Positions 36,340 through 49,375 of a stretch of 64,000 nucleotides of DNA are shown piece by piece (position 1 is the stretch's first letter; each line of letters starts with the position of its first letter). Origin of the DNA: Trema orientale (taxonomy: Eukaryota > Streptophyta > Magnoliopsida > Rosales > Cannabaceae). Both the position numbers and the translations under genes were made by a program. The notes under the pieces are model-generated. The model did not search any database, was not told the DNA's origin, and saw nothing but the letters and a program-made list of their open reading frames with translations. The stretch is taken from the NCBI GenBank assembly GCA_002914845.1, contig JXTC01000015.1, forward strand, positions 1,806,890-1,870,889, given 5' to 3'.

Positions 36340-37400
36340 AATTGTTTATAAGATACATATCCAAAGAAAAAAATAATAATTTTAATACCAATATAATTTT
36401 GTGACACTAATTAAGGATGTTCATATAATTCAGTAGCATTCACCTAGTGTTATAGTTTTGTTCATTTTGGATACATGGTGCTATGGTTGAAATATTATAG
36501 AAAAGCAGCAGTAGAGATGGATAAAATTTAGCAAAAGAAAGATCAGATCTCTCCATAAGGACAACAAAAAATATTCCTAAGTATCTCACTTCATGTCTCA
36601 CTTTTAAATACCACTTGATGTGACATGTAATTTATCACAATATAATTAGTGAATATCATTCAACTTTTTCATGGTAATATATCAATTTGCTAACTGAACA
36701 TTGAGAGCTCATTTACATCAAATAGTATTAAAAAGTTTGTAAATCAGACGAGATCCCTAGTATTACCAATTAATAATATTAATGTAAATCTTGCAATCAA
36801 AATAAACAAGATAGTTTTAGGTAGTAGATGCTGACCGCAAGACCATTAAAAATAGGGTATGCATTTCCTTCAGAGTCCGTCCTAGTGTTGTGTGCAAGAA
36901 CAAAGAGAGTTTGAAGGTGAAATTTCTCCTATCTCATCCTCAGCGTCTTAACAATTTTGCAACACAATGGAAAGGAGTACCCATTCAAATTCACCTAACT
37001 TTATGAGCTAGAGCTATTACTACTATCCTGCATAAATTACAACTTCAACTTCTGTTATTCTCTCCTTTTGTGGATAACAACTTCTCTAGAAAATTCAATG
37101 TTAAGTAGAGAAGCCTAGGCGACACATTAGGAGGAAAATCTTCAAAACCATCCACCATGTGCACTTGTAACTTTTAGAAATTATAGGTTTAATTAACAAA
37201 CAAGAAGAGGATTAAGTTCAATCAAAAGAAACTACAATTAGTGGAAAAAAATTAAAAAGGAATACATCTAGGTCATCATCCAAGCAGAGATCAACAAATG
37301 ATGAAAGCATCTGGTTGAGGCCTATATCCACAATATCTGGGGAATACATATGGCCAACTGATATCTGCAGCACAAAGATCAAATCAGATGTGGTCAATGA
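36340..37400 (-). pseudogene. Partial NTAN1 duplicate (exons 4-5 region)
   Basis: This segment aligns, introns included, with about 58200-59030 of the NTAN1 gene in the same orientation. The exon-4-like part is 37266-37364 and reads SPDIVDIGLNQMLSSF, against SPDIVNMGLNQMLSSF in the gene. The exon-5-like part is about 36836-37164 and no longer reads through. The exon-4 copy is 99 rather than 100 nt, and the acceptor before the exon-5 copy appears lost. It lies between retroelement copies A and B1, so it is the surviving piece of an older duplication broken up by insertions. No sign of retroposition: intron sequence is kept. Confidence 0.88.
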
Positions 37401-37460
37401 ATGGTGCTTTGCCAAGCCGCCTTTATTCAAGACTGGTGGTGGCATCGATTGATGCCACTG

Positions 37461-37926
37461 TGTTAGGAGATTACGGCACCTTTCATTGCCGCCCATGTGT
37501 AGGAGAAAGAAAAATAAAGAATTTAAAATTGGGAGAATAAGAGTAGGGCTTAACCTATAAATGCCCTTCTCCTCCAAACCATTCATTATCCCATTCCAAA
37601 TAATGTCCCACTTAAGAGAGAGTTCTATATAGGAATTCCTCTTAAGTGTCCCATTTATTTTCTCTTAAATTATTTAGAGACTTCATTTTCTCCTATTTCA
37701 AGAGAGAGAGAGAGGTTCATTAGTACTCTCTTTGTATTTAGAGAAAAGTGAGTTTTAATCCCTTTTTTTATAGTAAAATTCTTTACAGTCTTGTCCGTGG
37801 ACGTAGCCTAGATTGGGTGAATCACGTTAAATCTTTTGTGTACCTTATATTCTTACTCTTTCCAAAGTTTTCTCAACTCGTGTTTTAACTACGTATTATC
37901 ACTTCCGCAAAGCCGATCTCCTAACA
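37461..37926 (+). repeat. LTR of Tork-like copy B1
   Basis: 466 bp, starting TGTTAGGAGAT and ending ATCTCCTAACA, so its two ends are inverted copies of each other for 11 bp. It is similar along its length to the complement of 51990-52480. Confidence 0.83.
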
Positions 37927-40600
37927 ATAGTAATAAAGCCATTGGTTAGAGTATTGTTCATGTACGCAAACTATTTATTTATACGACACTCTTCACGTAC
38001 ACGGTACTATTCACATACAGTATTGAAAATGGCGGTGCTTGAACAAATCATTGTGAACAAAAATGGCGGTGAAATTTGATATTAAGAAGTTTAATAAGAT
38101 TAATTTCTCTCTATATAAAATAAAGATAAAGGCAATCTTGAGAAAATATAATTGACTAGGAATAATTGGAGAAAGGATTGCTGAGATTATTGATAATAAA
38201 AAGTGGGACAAGATAGATAGTAATATTGTCATAGCTCACAACAATGGGGCATAACATAGAGGAAGATCAATAGAAGAAGGAAATCACCATAAGAATAAGG
38301 AAATCGATGTAGTTTTCAATGATCTTATAACAAGCACAAATTGACAAGTCTACAGCAAGCAGAGGCTTTGACAATGAGAGAAAGATCAATAGAACATGGC
38401 CCCAGTGGGAGTTAGAATCATGATAGATCAAAGTCAATAAGAAAGAAGAACATTAGGTGCCACCACTATGGCAAGAAAAGGCACTGGAAGAAGGAGGGTT
38501 GGCAACTCAAAAAGAATGGAGATTCCAGAGGAAAGGACCCCGAGTCATCAAATGCTCAGAGGAACGCTGCAAATACTTTAGATGATAGAGAAATCCTGTC
38601 TAGTGAACCAGAAACTATTTCTAAGGACAGAAGATATCTCACTAATGTTTGGCTATTGGATTGAAGAGCAATATGGCACATGACTTTTCACAGAGAATAG
38701 TTTTACACATATAAACCTGTCTTTGGAGGATCTATGCTTATAGATAATGATCATGCCTTGGCAATTACTAGAATCAGTACCATCAAGACGAAAATATACG
38801 ATAGTACTATTCATACTATTCAGAATGTAAGACATGTGAATGGCTTGAAGAAAAATCTATTGTCCTTGGGACAATTACAAAACCTTGATTGCAAAAATCG
38901 TATCGAGAGTGGGATCATGAGAATCATTAAGGTTGTTCTTATAGTAATGAAGGTAGAGAATATTGCAATAAATCTGTACATGCTTAGAGGAGATACACTG
39001 AAAGAAGCAGAGGCACCAGTTGCTTCAACGAATTTTAGAGAAGAATCAATGATAATGTGGCATCATAAGCTTAGCCATATGTCGGAATGAGACTTGAAAA
39101 TTCTCTCTGAGTGAAGGTTACTTTCTGGTCTAACAAAGGTAGATTTACCCTTTTGTGAGCATTATGTCACAAGTGAGTAGTATAGATTAAAGTTCAGCAC
39201 ATCCAGTTCTAGAAGTAAAAAAGTTCTAGACTTGGTTCACTCTTATGTTTAGCAAGCATCGGTGACGTTCCTAGGAAGAGCTAGATACTTTGTATCTTTT
39301 ATTAATGATTACTCCAGAAGATGTTAGGTATATCCTATCAAGAGGAAGGCAGATATGTTTTCAGTCTTCACATATAAAACTTGAATCTAGAGAGAAGATC
39401 AAGTGTTTGAGGATGGACAATAAAGGAGCATGTATAAGCGATGAATTTTTAACTTCTATCAACAAAAAGGTATCAAGAGGCAGCTCATAGTGGTGTACAC
39501 TCCTTAAGAAAATAGAGTAGTAGAGTGGATGAAAAGAACCTTGTTAGAAAGGACAAGAGTAATGTTTAGAGCTGCAGGTCTACCCAAGACATTCTGAGCA
39601 AAAGCAGTTTAAAACGCCTGTTATATGATCAGTCGGTCTCTATCAACAGCGATTGATCTAATGACACCAATGGAGATATGGACTGGTTAAGTCAACTGAT
39701 TATTCTCGCTTACACATATTTGGAAGTCTTGTGTACGTGATGTATAATACTCAAGAAATCACAAAACTAAATTTAAAGTCCAAAAGATATATTTTTGGGA
39801 TATGTTGATAGAGTCAAGGGGTATCACCTATAGGATCCCACTGCTCATAAGTTGTCATTAGTAAAGATGTGATATTAGTAGAAAATAAACTACAAGAGAA
39901 AAGAGACAATAGCAATCAATAAACTACTACGGTTCAGTTAGAAAAGAATGTTGAAGACTCGGATTCTTCTAAAGTAGTACCAGAGCACAAAGTAGAAGAA
40001 CTAGTCGAGAAAAATGCCTCTGAAATTCATCGGTCTACTCATGAAAGAAGAGCACTGGCGTGGCACTTAGATCATATTACTAAAAGTAACATATTACCTT
40101 CTATTCGAGGATGGGAGCTAACAACTTTCTATGAGGCTACCAAAAGCCCAGATATAGCCATGTGGATGATAACAATGCAAGAAGAGATTGAAGCCCTTCA
40201 CAAGAACAAGACATGTGATCTTATTTTGCTACCACATGGAAGAAAGGCCATTGACAATAAATGGGTCTACAAGATCAAGTATGATATCAATGTTCAAGTA
40301 GACCAGTATCATGCGAGATTAGTGATAAAGGGATATGCTCAGAAAAAAGGTATTAACTTGAACGAGATATTTTCACCTGTGGTTTGACTCATAACAGGAG
40401 TGATCCTAGTGATATGTGCTACATTTGACCTACAACTAGAATAGCTAGATGTAAAAAATGCTTTTCTTTATAGAGAACTTGAAGAAGAAATTTACATATT
40501 CCAACCAGAAGGTTTTGCAAAAATAGGTAAGGAGAACTCGGTTTGCAAGTTGAACAAATCTCTATATGGTCTCAAATAGGCATCGAGATGCTGGTATAAG
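37461..40600 (+). mobile_element. Tnt1/Tork-like Ty1/copia element, copy B1, fossil
   Basis: The LTR at 37461-37926 is followed by a degenerate primer site and gag from about 38063 (MAVKFDIKKFNK). Next come a zinc-knuckle-like part (about 38460), protease (about 38650), pre-integrase (about 39000-39090, MWHHKLSHMSE), integrase (about 39230-39900) and part of reverse transcriptase (about 40160-40590, [20 protein letters not shown]). The residues match the Tnt1-94 type polyprotein. Old and broken, with more than ten breaks. It stops where copy B2 begins in the opposite orientation, and no 3' LTR of its own is seen. Confidence 0.87.
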
Positions 40601-42570
40601 ATATTTGTCCTTTCAAACAAGGTTCTGTTCATTCGCCTGCTAATCCATTTTGTTGAGGAGTATATGCTACTGTGAATTACCTCTTGATACTTTCTTGTTA
40701 ACAGAAGTTATCAAATTTTTCGCTTATATATTCTCCTCTATTGTTCATCCTTAAACATCTAATCTTTTCTCCAGATTCAAGCTGTATTCGCACTTTGAAT
40801 ATTTTGAAGACTGAAAATATATCAGCCTTCTTCTTGATAGGATAAACCCAACATTTACTGGAGTAATTATCAATAAAAGATACAAAGTATCTAGGTCCTC
40901 CTAAGGATATTACCGATACTTGCCAAACATCGGAGTGAACTAAGTCTAGAACCTTTTTACTTCTAGAGCTAGTGTATTGACCTTTAACTATGTTGCTTAC
41001 TTGTGACACAATGCTCATAAAAGGGTAAAGATACTTTTGTGAGACCAAAAAGTAGCTTTTATTCAGAGAGAATCTTCAAGCCTTGTTCGGATATATGACC
41101 AAGCTTACGTTACCACATCATCGTTGATTATTCTTCGGATTTTGTTGAAGTAATTGATGCCTACTGCTTCAATCAGTGTCTCTCTTTTAAGTATGTATAC
41201 ATTTACAACAATCTTCTTTGCCTTTATTACTACAAGCATGCATTTTATGATCTTCATGATCCCATTCTCGATACGAGTTTCACAACCAAGGCTATCTAAT
41301 TGTCCCAAAAACAGTAGATTTTTCTGCAAGCCTTTCACATGTCACGCCTCTTGAATAGTACGAATAGTACCATTGTATATTTTCATCTTGATGGTGCTAA
41401 TTCTGGCAATCTTTAAGGCATGATCATTACCCATAAACATATATCCTCCAAAGACAAGCTCATATGTGTGAAACCATTCTTTGTGAGAATTCATGTGCCA
41501 TGCTGCTCATGAATCCACTAGCCACATATCAGTAAGCTGCCTTCTATCCTTAGAAACTATTGCTACTTCATTGTACAAGATTTCTCCATCATTTGAAGTA
41601 CTTATGACGTTCCCCTGAGCATTTGATGACTCGGGGTCCTTCCCTATGAAATCTACATTCTTTCTGAGTTGCTAACACTCTTTCTTGTGGTACCTTTTCT
41701 TACCACAATAGTGGCACTCGATGTTCTTCTTGCTCATTGACTTTGATCTACCATCACTCTGACTCCTACTATAGTGGCAGTTGATGATGCTAACACTCCT
41801 TCTTGTGGTACCTTTTCTGACCATAGTAGTTGCACCTAACGTTCTTCTTACTTATTAACTTTGATCTACCAAGACTATGACTCCCACTGGAGCCATGTTT
41901 TGTTGATCTCCCTCTTATTTCAAAGCCTCTATTTGCTGTGAGCTTGTCAATCTGTCTTTCTTGTTCTTACGCAAATTTCCTTCTTCAATAACAATAGCTG
42001 TAAGATTGTTGAAAAATAGAATTGTAGCATTGCTGGTCATATTTATGATGAGCTGATCATATGAATCGGGTAGACTTTGAAGTAATATTTATGCACATTC
42101 ATTATCCTCTATTTTATGCTCCATTGCTATGAGCTATGAAAATAAAATGTTTAGGGTAATGATGTGGTCAGTCACTGTAGTTAGTTATGCTTTCCAAAGG
42201 GTGTAAAGTCTTCTCTTCAAGAAGATTTTGTTCTGAAGTGACTTAGCCTGATATAACTTTATCAGCATATCCCATATGTTCTTGGCTAACATCTTCTCTT
42301 GAATGTTGGACAGAACTCTATCTGCTAACATCAGATGTAAGTTAGCAACAGTATTTGCATCTACCTTGTCCCACCTTTTATCATCAGTGATTTCAGCAGG
42401 CCTTTCCCTAATTGCTGCTAGACAATTATTTTTCTCAAAAAATTACTCTCATTGAACTTCTCAGTATCGAATTTCACTGGCATTTTGTTCACCATGATTT
42501 ATTCAATTATCATAGTTTCACTGAACGAGAATAATATCGTATATGTGAATAATATCATATATATGAATAT

Positions 42571-43758
42571 TTTTAGCCTAAGATTAGCTAACCCAAGAGG
42601 AGGGGTGAATTGGGTTTTAAAAAATTTTGCAAACTTTTCAAGACAAGAAAATAAATTATGCAAGTAATGGAAAAATCACATAAAAATAGCTAAATCATGC
42701 ACAATTCAAGGTAAATGAATTAAAGAGATAAGGACAGAAAAATGCAAATGCTATTTTTACACGGTTCAACAAACATGACAGTTTTGCTACGTCTCCGACT
42801 CTTGGCAACACGCTTTGAGCTTTCTACTATCGGATCAAGAGAATGGGCTTGACCAACTCTTGTACTCAATGAGTAATTTCTCCTTAGGCACACTCACACC
42901 TTTACAATTAAGTTTTTATTGAATTACTCAACTAGAATCTCTCTAATGAAATACAAGATAAACTTAGAGAAAATAAATGTGAATACAAGATATAATCTAG
43001 TGTGGTTCAAGTGATTTTTGTGAAAAAAGTGGATTTGAAAGTTTAGATCACCAAAATTAATTTGAACAACTTGAATATATGATATGAGCAATATAAGGAA
43101 TTTCAAAAAGTTGTATCAAGTCTTAGAAAAGCTTCTATTTACAAACTTAAATGAAACTAACCCTTTTAGACCATTTGACACATAATCTGCCATTTTGGGT
43201 AGACTGAAAGTGCATTTTCAGTCAACCAAAAATATTAGCCATTGATAATGCAGTTTTAACAGTCGAATTTAAAAACTGTTGAAATTTGGTAGAGAATCGG
43301 TAGACCGAAAACTGGGAATTGGTCTGCCGAAAATACTAGAGAGCTTGTTTTGATTTTATTTCAAGTCTTTTTCAATTCTTTTCAAAATTGTGACTTCTTA
43401 AATTGATCTTTTCGAAATATGGATATTATAGAAATTCATAAATCAATTTAAAAATATGTGTAAAATAAATTTCAAAATTTAATTAGAGATAGACTAGTTT
43501 GACTACATTGATTTGCAAATTTCCTATTTATAGAAAAATTTGAGCCATTAAGATCATATTATATGTAAACAAGTGTTCAAATATAAGAACAAAGTAATTT
43601 CACTTTTGCTATTCTAAGTCTTGTATTCTTGATCTTTGTCTTCAAACTCTTTTCTATAATCCATCTTGAGTGTGTTGTGATCCTTTTAGTTCTTAATCAT
43701 ATGTTTGTTAACTCCAAAATATGAGTATAAGATTGGTGATACAAAGCATGAGTTAACA
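42571..43758 (-). repeat. 3' LTR of copy C
   Basis: 1188 bp; on the minus strand it starts TGTTAACTCATGC after a purine-rich AATGAGGAGA tract and ends near GGCTAAAA. It holds the same GGTAGACCGA / GGTCTGCCG motif block (about 43345-43195). Confidence 0.87.
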
Positions 43759-44249
43759 ATCTCCTCATTTTTTATGATAACAAACATTTGATTTAAGGGG
43801 AGAAAAAAATAGAGTAAAGAATAAGATTTTAATAAACAAGGATAAGTGTCCTTACCAAACTCTTGATTGCTCCTCCTCAAAATCTACTTAATGTTAAAAA
43901 AAAAATTAAACTCCCCCTTTATTTGGTAAACTTGTAAAGGGTGCTTATTTTGAAAAATTATGCCAATTTTGATACCAATTATATTTGAAGAAAAAAAATT
44001 ACCAATTAAGTCAAAGCACTTCAATTAAATCAAAGCTCACTTTCTTCTCCCCCTTTTGATATCATCAAAAAAAATTCACAAGTAAATAAGTATCAACGAG
44101 ATGCGAATACGACATAGATATCCAATTCAAACAAAATATAGAGTTCATACATTAAACAACCAACGAGAACAGAAGTTCAAGAGAGTTAAAGTAAAATATA
44201 AAAAGAGATCTAAGGAGGACGAAATCACCCAAAGAAGGATTGCATCATC

Positions 44250-45365
44250 CTCATCATCTTGTCTTGTTGATCTTAGAGTATCTGAAATTGATGCTCTTGG
44301 TGCTGAAGGACAGAGTTGATGTCGGCTGAAATAATCTGGAAATGCTCGAGCTTAGTATCATGCAGATGCTGGATGTCCTAGATGGTGTTAATGTGTTCTG
44401 AGGGACTGTTAAAAACTTCTTGAAAATCAAAGGCTTGTGCAGGTGCCTCTTCAACCTGAGTGCCCTCAGTAGCACCTTCAGCAGCTCCTTAAGCACTTGT
44501 GCCAGGACAACTATCACCAACTTCTTGTCGAGCTCCCATACCTTGATCATGCCCTTGTTTGGTTTTGTGACCCATTCATTGTTAAGGAAACTGAATGCCA
44601 TGAGACTCGAAGTCTTGTTATTGATTTCAACATCAATAGTCCACGGTATTCATTCGGCCTCATCAAGAGGTGGGGTGATGAAATATTGGAAGATGCGGGT
44701 ATGGAGAAAATCATAAGGAAGTAAGGATGTCGTATTTTCTATGGCATCAATCATTTCCTGGGTAATGAAGTGTGGTAGGTTTAACCTTCTCATGACAAAA
44801 ATGGAGTGAACGAAACTAAGGTCACATAAGGTAGGTGCATCCCTATGGCCACCTCGAGGAATCATTTTTGAGACACAAATTGAAACAGAGGATAAGGTCA
44901 ATGGCACGAGGCTTAGGCTAAAAACTATCAGGAGAGCAGACTCTAAGTAGGGCTTTTTGAGGATCAAGAGTTGGTTATAGGGAACTTATAACCACCCAGA
45001 GGTAAATGAAAAAGGTCTGCTAGAAGTTGTTTAGTGACTTCAAAATCAATCCTCTTAAGGGAACCATATATAGCATGTTGTCCCCTAGAGATATTGGCAA
45101 AAGCATAGAATCCTCTAACCAATCTAGGATACCCTATCTCTCTAATAGAGCAGAATTTTATCCAACCTATATTTTCCATGTACAGTGGGAAATTGACATG
45201 AGCTAAGTCTCTAAAATTGAAGGTTCTACCCCAAATAATGGTTCTCTTAGAGAAAAACTCTTTATATCTAGACATAAGAGTAGGTGACTCTAAGATAAGA
45301 ATATCAAGCCTTGCTTTTGGTGCGTTGTTCGGATTCCTCCGCACGAATTTCCTTCTGGGAGTCAT
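44250..45365 (-). pseudogene. Extra 3' reading-frame region of copy C (Transposase_32-like), fossil
   Basis: Between RNase H and the 3' LTR, where SIRE-type elements can carry an additional (env-position) frame. The first segment (45365-44964) begins MTPRRKFVRRNPNNAPK and contains YPRLVRGFYAFANI and a LLADLFHLP motif, which resembles the plant retroelement domain annotated as putative plant transposon protein (Transposase_32). Further minus-strand open segments follow to about 44250. No signal peptide or membrane segment typical of an envelope protein was obvious. Broken; function unknown. Confidence 0.6.
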
Positions 45366-45629
45366 TTGACAAGAGATGACAAGAACAAATAATGACTCAA
45401 AGGAACTTCAGATTCTAGGGTCATAAGATAATGAAAGATTTGATTTTGGTGCCAAAGAAGTAGGAAAATCAGTGAAAACAGAGAAAAAGAGATAAAATTC
45501 ACTCTGGTTGGAAGAAAATTAAGTGATCTGGGGAGAAAATTTAGTGGGAATGAGAAGAGAGAGTTTTAAAGTAAGAGAGAGAATGATTTTGGTGGAAAGA
45601 GTGAGAGAGTGAGAGAAAAGACATCAAAA

Positions 45630-45785
45630 TGGCTTAAATACTCATTGGTCTACGAGTTTTCAACAGACTGAAAATAGGTTTTTGGTCTGCCAAAAACGGC
45701 AGTGGGAAATGTGCTTTCTAAAGCACTTTTTCGGTAGACCGAAAATATTTTTAGTCTGCTGATTCCCCTATTTTCACAGTTTTTC
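45630..45785 (-). promoter_or_regulatory. LTR-like promoter block upstream of the extra frame in copy C
   Basis: On the minus strand the block has TTTTCGGTCTACCGAAAA, TTTTTGGCAGACCAAAAA and TTTTCAGTCTGTTGAAAA, then TATTTAA (complement of 45634-45640) and a CT-rich leader up to the start at 45365. The LTRs of this family have the same motifs in front of their own TATA box. A second internal promoter is inferred, not shown. Confidence 0.45.
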
Positions 45786-48700
45786 AGAAAAAGTTAGTTT
45801 GAAAAAGGAAAAAATGATTAAACCAACGATGAAAACATTGAAAAATTACCAATTAAATGAACAAAGAATGCAAAACAAATGACATTCAAATAAGGAACAT
45901 TCAATGAAGTTCACTACGATTAATCGTATAAAGTTCTCTATGAATTATGTAAAAATGATCTTCACTAAGAGGTTTAGTGAAAATATCAGCTAGTTGATTT
46001 TTTGTGCAAACAAATTCAAGTATAATATCACCTTTTTGCATTTGATCATGAAGAAAATGATGTCTAATATCAATATGCTTAGCACGTGAATGTAAAATTA
46101 GATTTTTAGATAAATTGATAGCACTAGTATTATCACATTTAATAGGCAAGTGATTATAATTCATTCCAAAATCCATTAATATTTGTTTTATTCATAGAAT
46201 TTGAGCATAATAACTCCCTGCAGAAATATATTCAACTTCGGTAGAAGAAAGAGCAACAGAATTTTGTTTTCTTGCTAAACTAAGACACAAGTAAATAATC
46301 AAGAAAGTGATGAGTGCCACTTGTGCTCTTGCGGTTAGTTTGGCAACTGGCAAAATCCGCATTCAAAAAACTAGTAATGTTAAGGTGTGTGCCTTTTGAA
46401 TACCATAATTCTAAGTTTATAGTGCTATGCAAATATTTCAGAATACGTTTTACTACACTAAGATGTGATTCCTTAGGATTATTGAAATCTAGTACATAGA
46501 TAAACACTAAATATTATGTCCGGTCTACTAGCTGTTAAGTAAAGAAGTGATCTGATCATATCTCGATATTTAGTGATATCCACTACTTTACGATTTTCGT
46601 CTTTGTCAAGCTTGATTGAAGAGCTCATTGGTGTTCTCATTGACTTGGAGTTCTCCATATTGAAATTCTTTAATATATCCTTGATGTATTTGGATTGACT
46701 AATGAAAATGCCTTCTTTGCTTTAATTGATTTGGAGGCCAAGGAAGAAATTTAGTTCTCCCATCATGCTCATTTCAAACTCATTGTAAATACACTTGGAA
46801 AACTCTTCACAAAGAAAAATATTAGTAGCACTAAATATAGTATCGTCAATATAAATTTGAACTATAATCATCTCTCTCCTTTTTCTTTTTATAAAAAGAG
46901 TAGCATCCATTTTTCCCATAGTAATATCATTTAAAATCAAGAATTTACTTAATCTATCGTACCAAGCTCTAGGAGCTTGCTTTAAGCCATAAAGAGCCTT
47001 TTTTAATTTAAAAACATGATTGGGATACTTATGATTTTGAAAACCAGGGGGGTTCGGCTACATATATTTTTTTCTGAAATATATCCATTTAGATATTTGT
47101 ACTCTTAACATCCATTTGATATAGGATAACATCCTTGTGATATGCAAATGCTAAGAGCATCCTTATAGATTCTAATCTTGCTGTAGGTGCAAAGATTTCT
47201 TCATAATTGGTACCTTCTTCTAGATTGAAACCTTAAGCTACTAGTTTAACTTTGTTTTTCACAATCACCCAATGCTCATCTACTTTATTTCTAAAAATCC
47301 ATTTAGTTCCAATAACTAATTAGTCTTTGGGTCTTAGAACTAATTTTTATGCATCACTTCTTTCGAATTGATTTAATTCTTCTTGCATAGCTAAAATCTA
47401 TAATTCATCTTTTTTGGCATCTAAACTTTTTAGTTCAATTTGAGAGATAAAAGCCATATTATTACAACTATTTCTAAGTGATGTTCTAGTCTTGACTCCT
47501 TGTAAAGGGTCATCTAGAATTTGGTCTTTTGGATAAGCATAATTGAATTTTAAATCTTAAGGAAGAGAGAGAGTGTTACCATTGTTGCTTTCTTTTTCTT
47601 CCTTAAGATCTTATTGTAGTTGGATGTCCTTCTTTCCATTTGTTTTCTCATCGACACTTAGCTCATTTAAGCTTGGTTCTATACCTATAACATCATCATC
47701 ATCTATTTTTCTCTCCTCAAGGAGAGTGTTAGACTCATCAAAAATAACATGCATCGAATCTTCTACTACCAATGTTCTTTTATTGAAAACTCTATAAGCT
47801 TTACTTGTAGTAGAATATCCAAGAAAAATACCAACATTGGATTTTAAATCAAATTTTCCTAAATTACTTTTAGTATTCAAAATAAAACATTTGTAACCAA
47901 AAACTTTAAAATAGTCAATGTTAGGTTTTCTAACTTTCCAGAACTCATAAGGTGTCTTGTTCAAGATTGGCCTTATCATAACTCTATTCACAATATGACA
48001 AGCGGTACTTACCGCTTCGGCCCAAAAATATATTGGCAAACTATTTTCATTTAGCACACTTCTTGTCATTTCTTATACGGTTCTATTCTTTCTTTCAACT
48101 ATTCCATTTTGTTGTGGAGTTCTAGGTGCTGGAAAATTATGGTCAAAACTATTTTTGTAGTAAAAAGCATCCATTGTATCATTTTCAAACTCACCACCAT
48201 TATCACTTATAATAGATGTGATGGTATAATCTTTTTCATTTTGCATATTTTTACAAAAAATAGTGAGAACATTTAAAACATTAATTTTATGAGCAATAAT
48301 AGAATCCAAGTTAATCTTGAAAAATCATCAACTATCACAAAAGCATAGTGTTTTCCACCAAGGCTAACTACTCTTGATGGTCCAAATAAATCCATGTAAA
48401 GTAGTTGCAAGGGTCTAGAAGTAGAAATGGTGTTTGGATTTAAAAAAGCTTTTTACATGTTTTCTAAATTGACATGCATCGCAAACCTTGTCTTTTTCAA
48501 AAAGTAAACTAGGTAAACCTCTTATAAAGTTTTTCTTTGAAAGTCTAGAAATAATATTGATGCTAGCATGTCTAAGTCTTCTATGCTAAGAACAAGAATC
48601 ATCTTTTAAAGCTGAAAAATACTTATCTTGATTGAAATATTTTTCAATATCAATAGTTTACACATTATCTTTTCTTTCTCTTTCAAAAATAATTTCTTTC

Positions 48701-49359
48701 AAACAGGTATCCTTAATTAAGTATTTGGAAGGTTCAAAAATAACTCAATAATCTTTATCACAAAGTTGACTTATACTAAGTAAATTATGTTTTAGACTAT
48801 CGACAAGGAAAATATTTTTTATAATGGGTGAGGAAGTAGTACCAATGTTACCTATACCCAAAATTTTACCTTTGGCATTTTCTCCAATAGTAACATGTCC
48901 TTTATTTCTTTTTGTGAAAGCCGAAAGCAAAAAGTAGTCTCCAATCATGTGTTTGTAGCAACCACTATTCAAGAACCAAAAGTTCTTCTTCTTTTGTACC
49001 TACAAGTAAGAATCAAACTTTGATTTTTGGTACCCATACTAATTTGAGTCTTTGAGTCTTAGTTCTAGATTCTTTTGATACTCAAGCTAGTTTTCCACGA
49101 AAATATGCATTTTTCTTTACAAAGCATGAAAAACTAGTGTGTCTATGCAAGTGTACTTTGTGTAGCTTGCACTAGCTTTCACAGAATAATTTTTGAGGTA
49201 TATTTATTTTATAGAAGATTTATACCCTATACCTCCTTTGTCAAAAACATAGTTTTGCTCGTCAAGTATCATGTCAAAATTTTTCTTTCTGTTTGTAAAT
49301 TTGTGGATAATTTTAGTCAAGTCGAAAATCTTGTTATTTAAGGAAGTGTTTTCTTTTAC

Positions 49360-49375
49360 NNNNNNNNNNNNNNNN
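49360..49375. other. Assembly gap (16 N)
   Basis: A run of N in the gag part of copy C. Comparison with the matching part of copy A, where a long poly-A tract occurs (about 33137-33156), suggests that the gap sits at a low-complexity site and that its true length is not 16. Confidence 0.9.

Noticed and set aside
37218-37586. 122-codon minus-strand open frame as an intact gene
   Set aside because: It joins the NTAN1 exon-4 copy with intron and retroelement LTR sequence; a pseudogene fragment.
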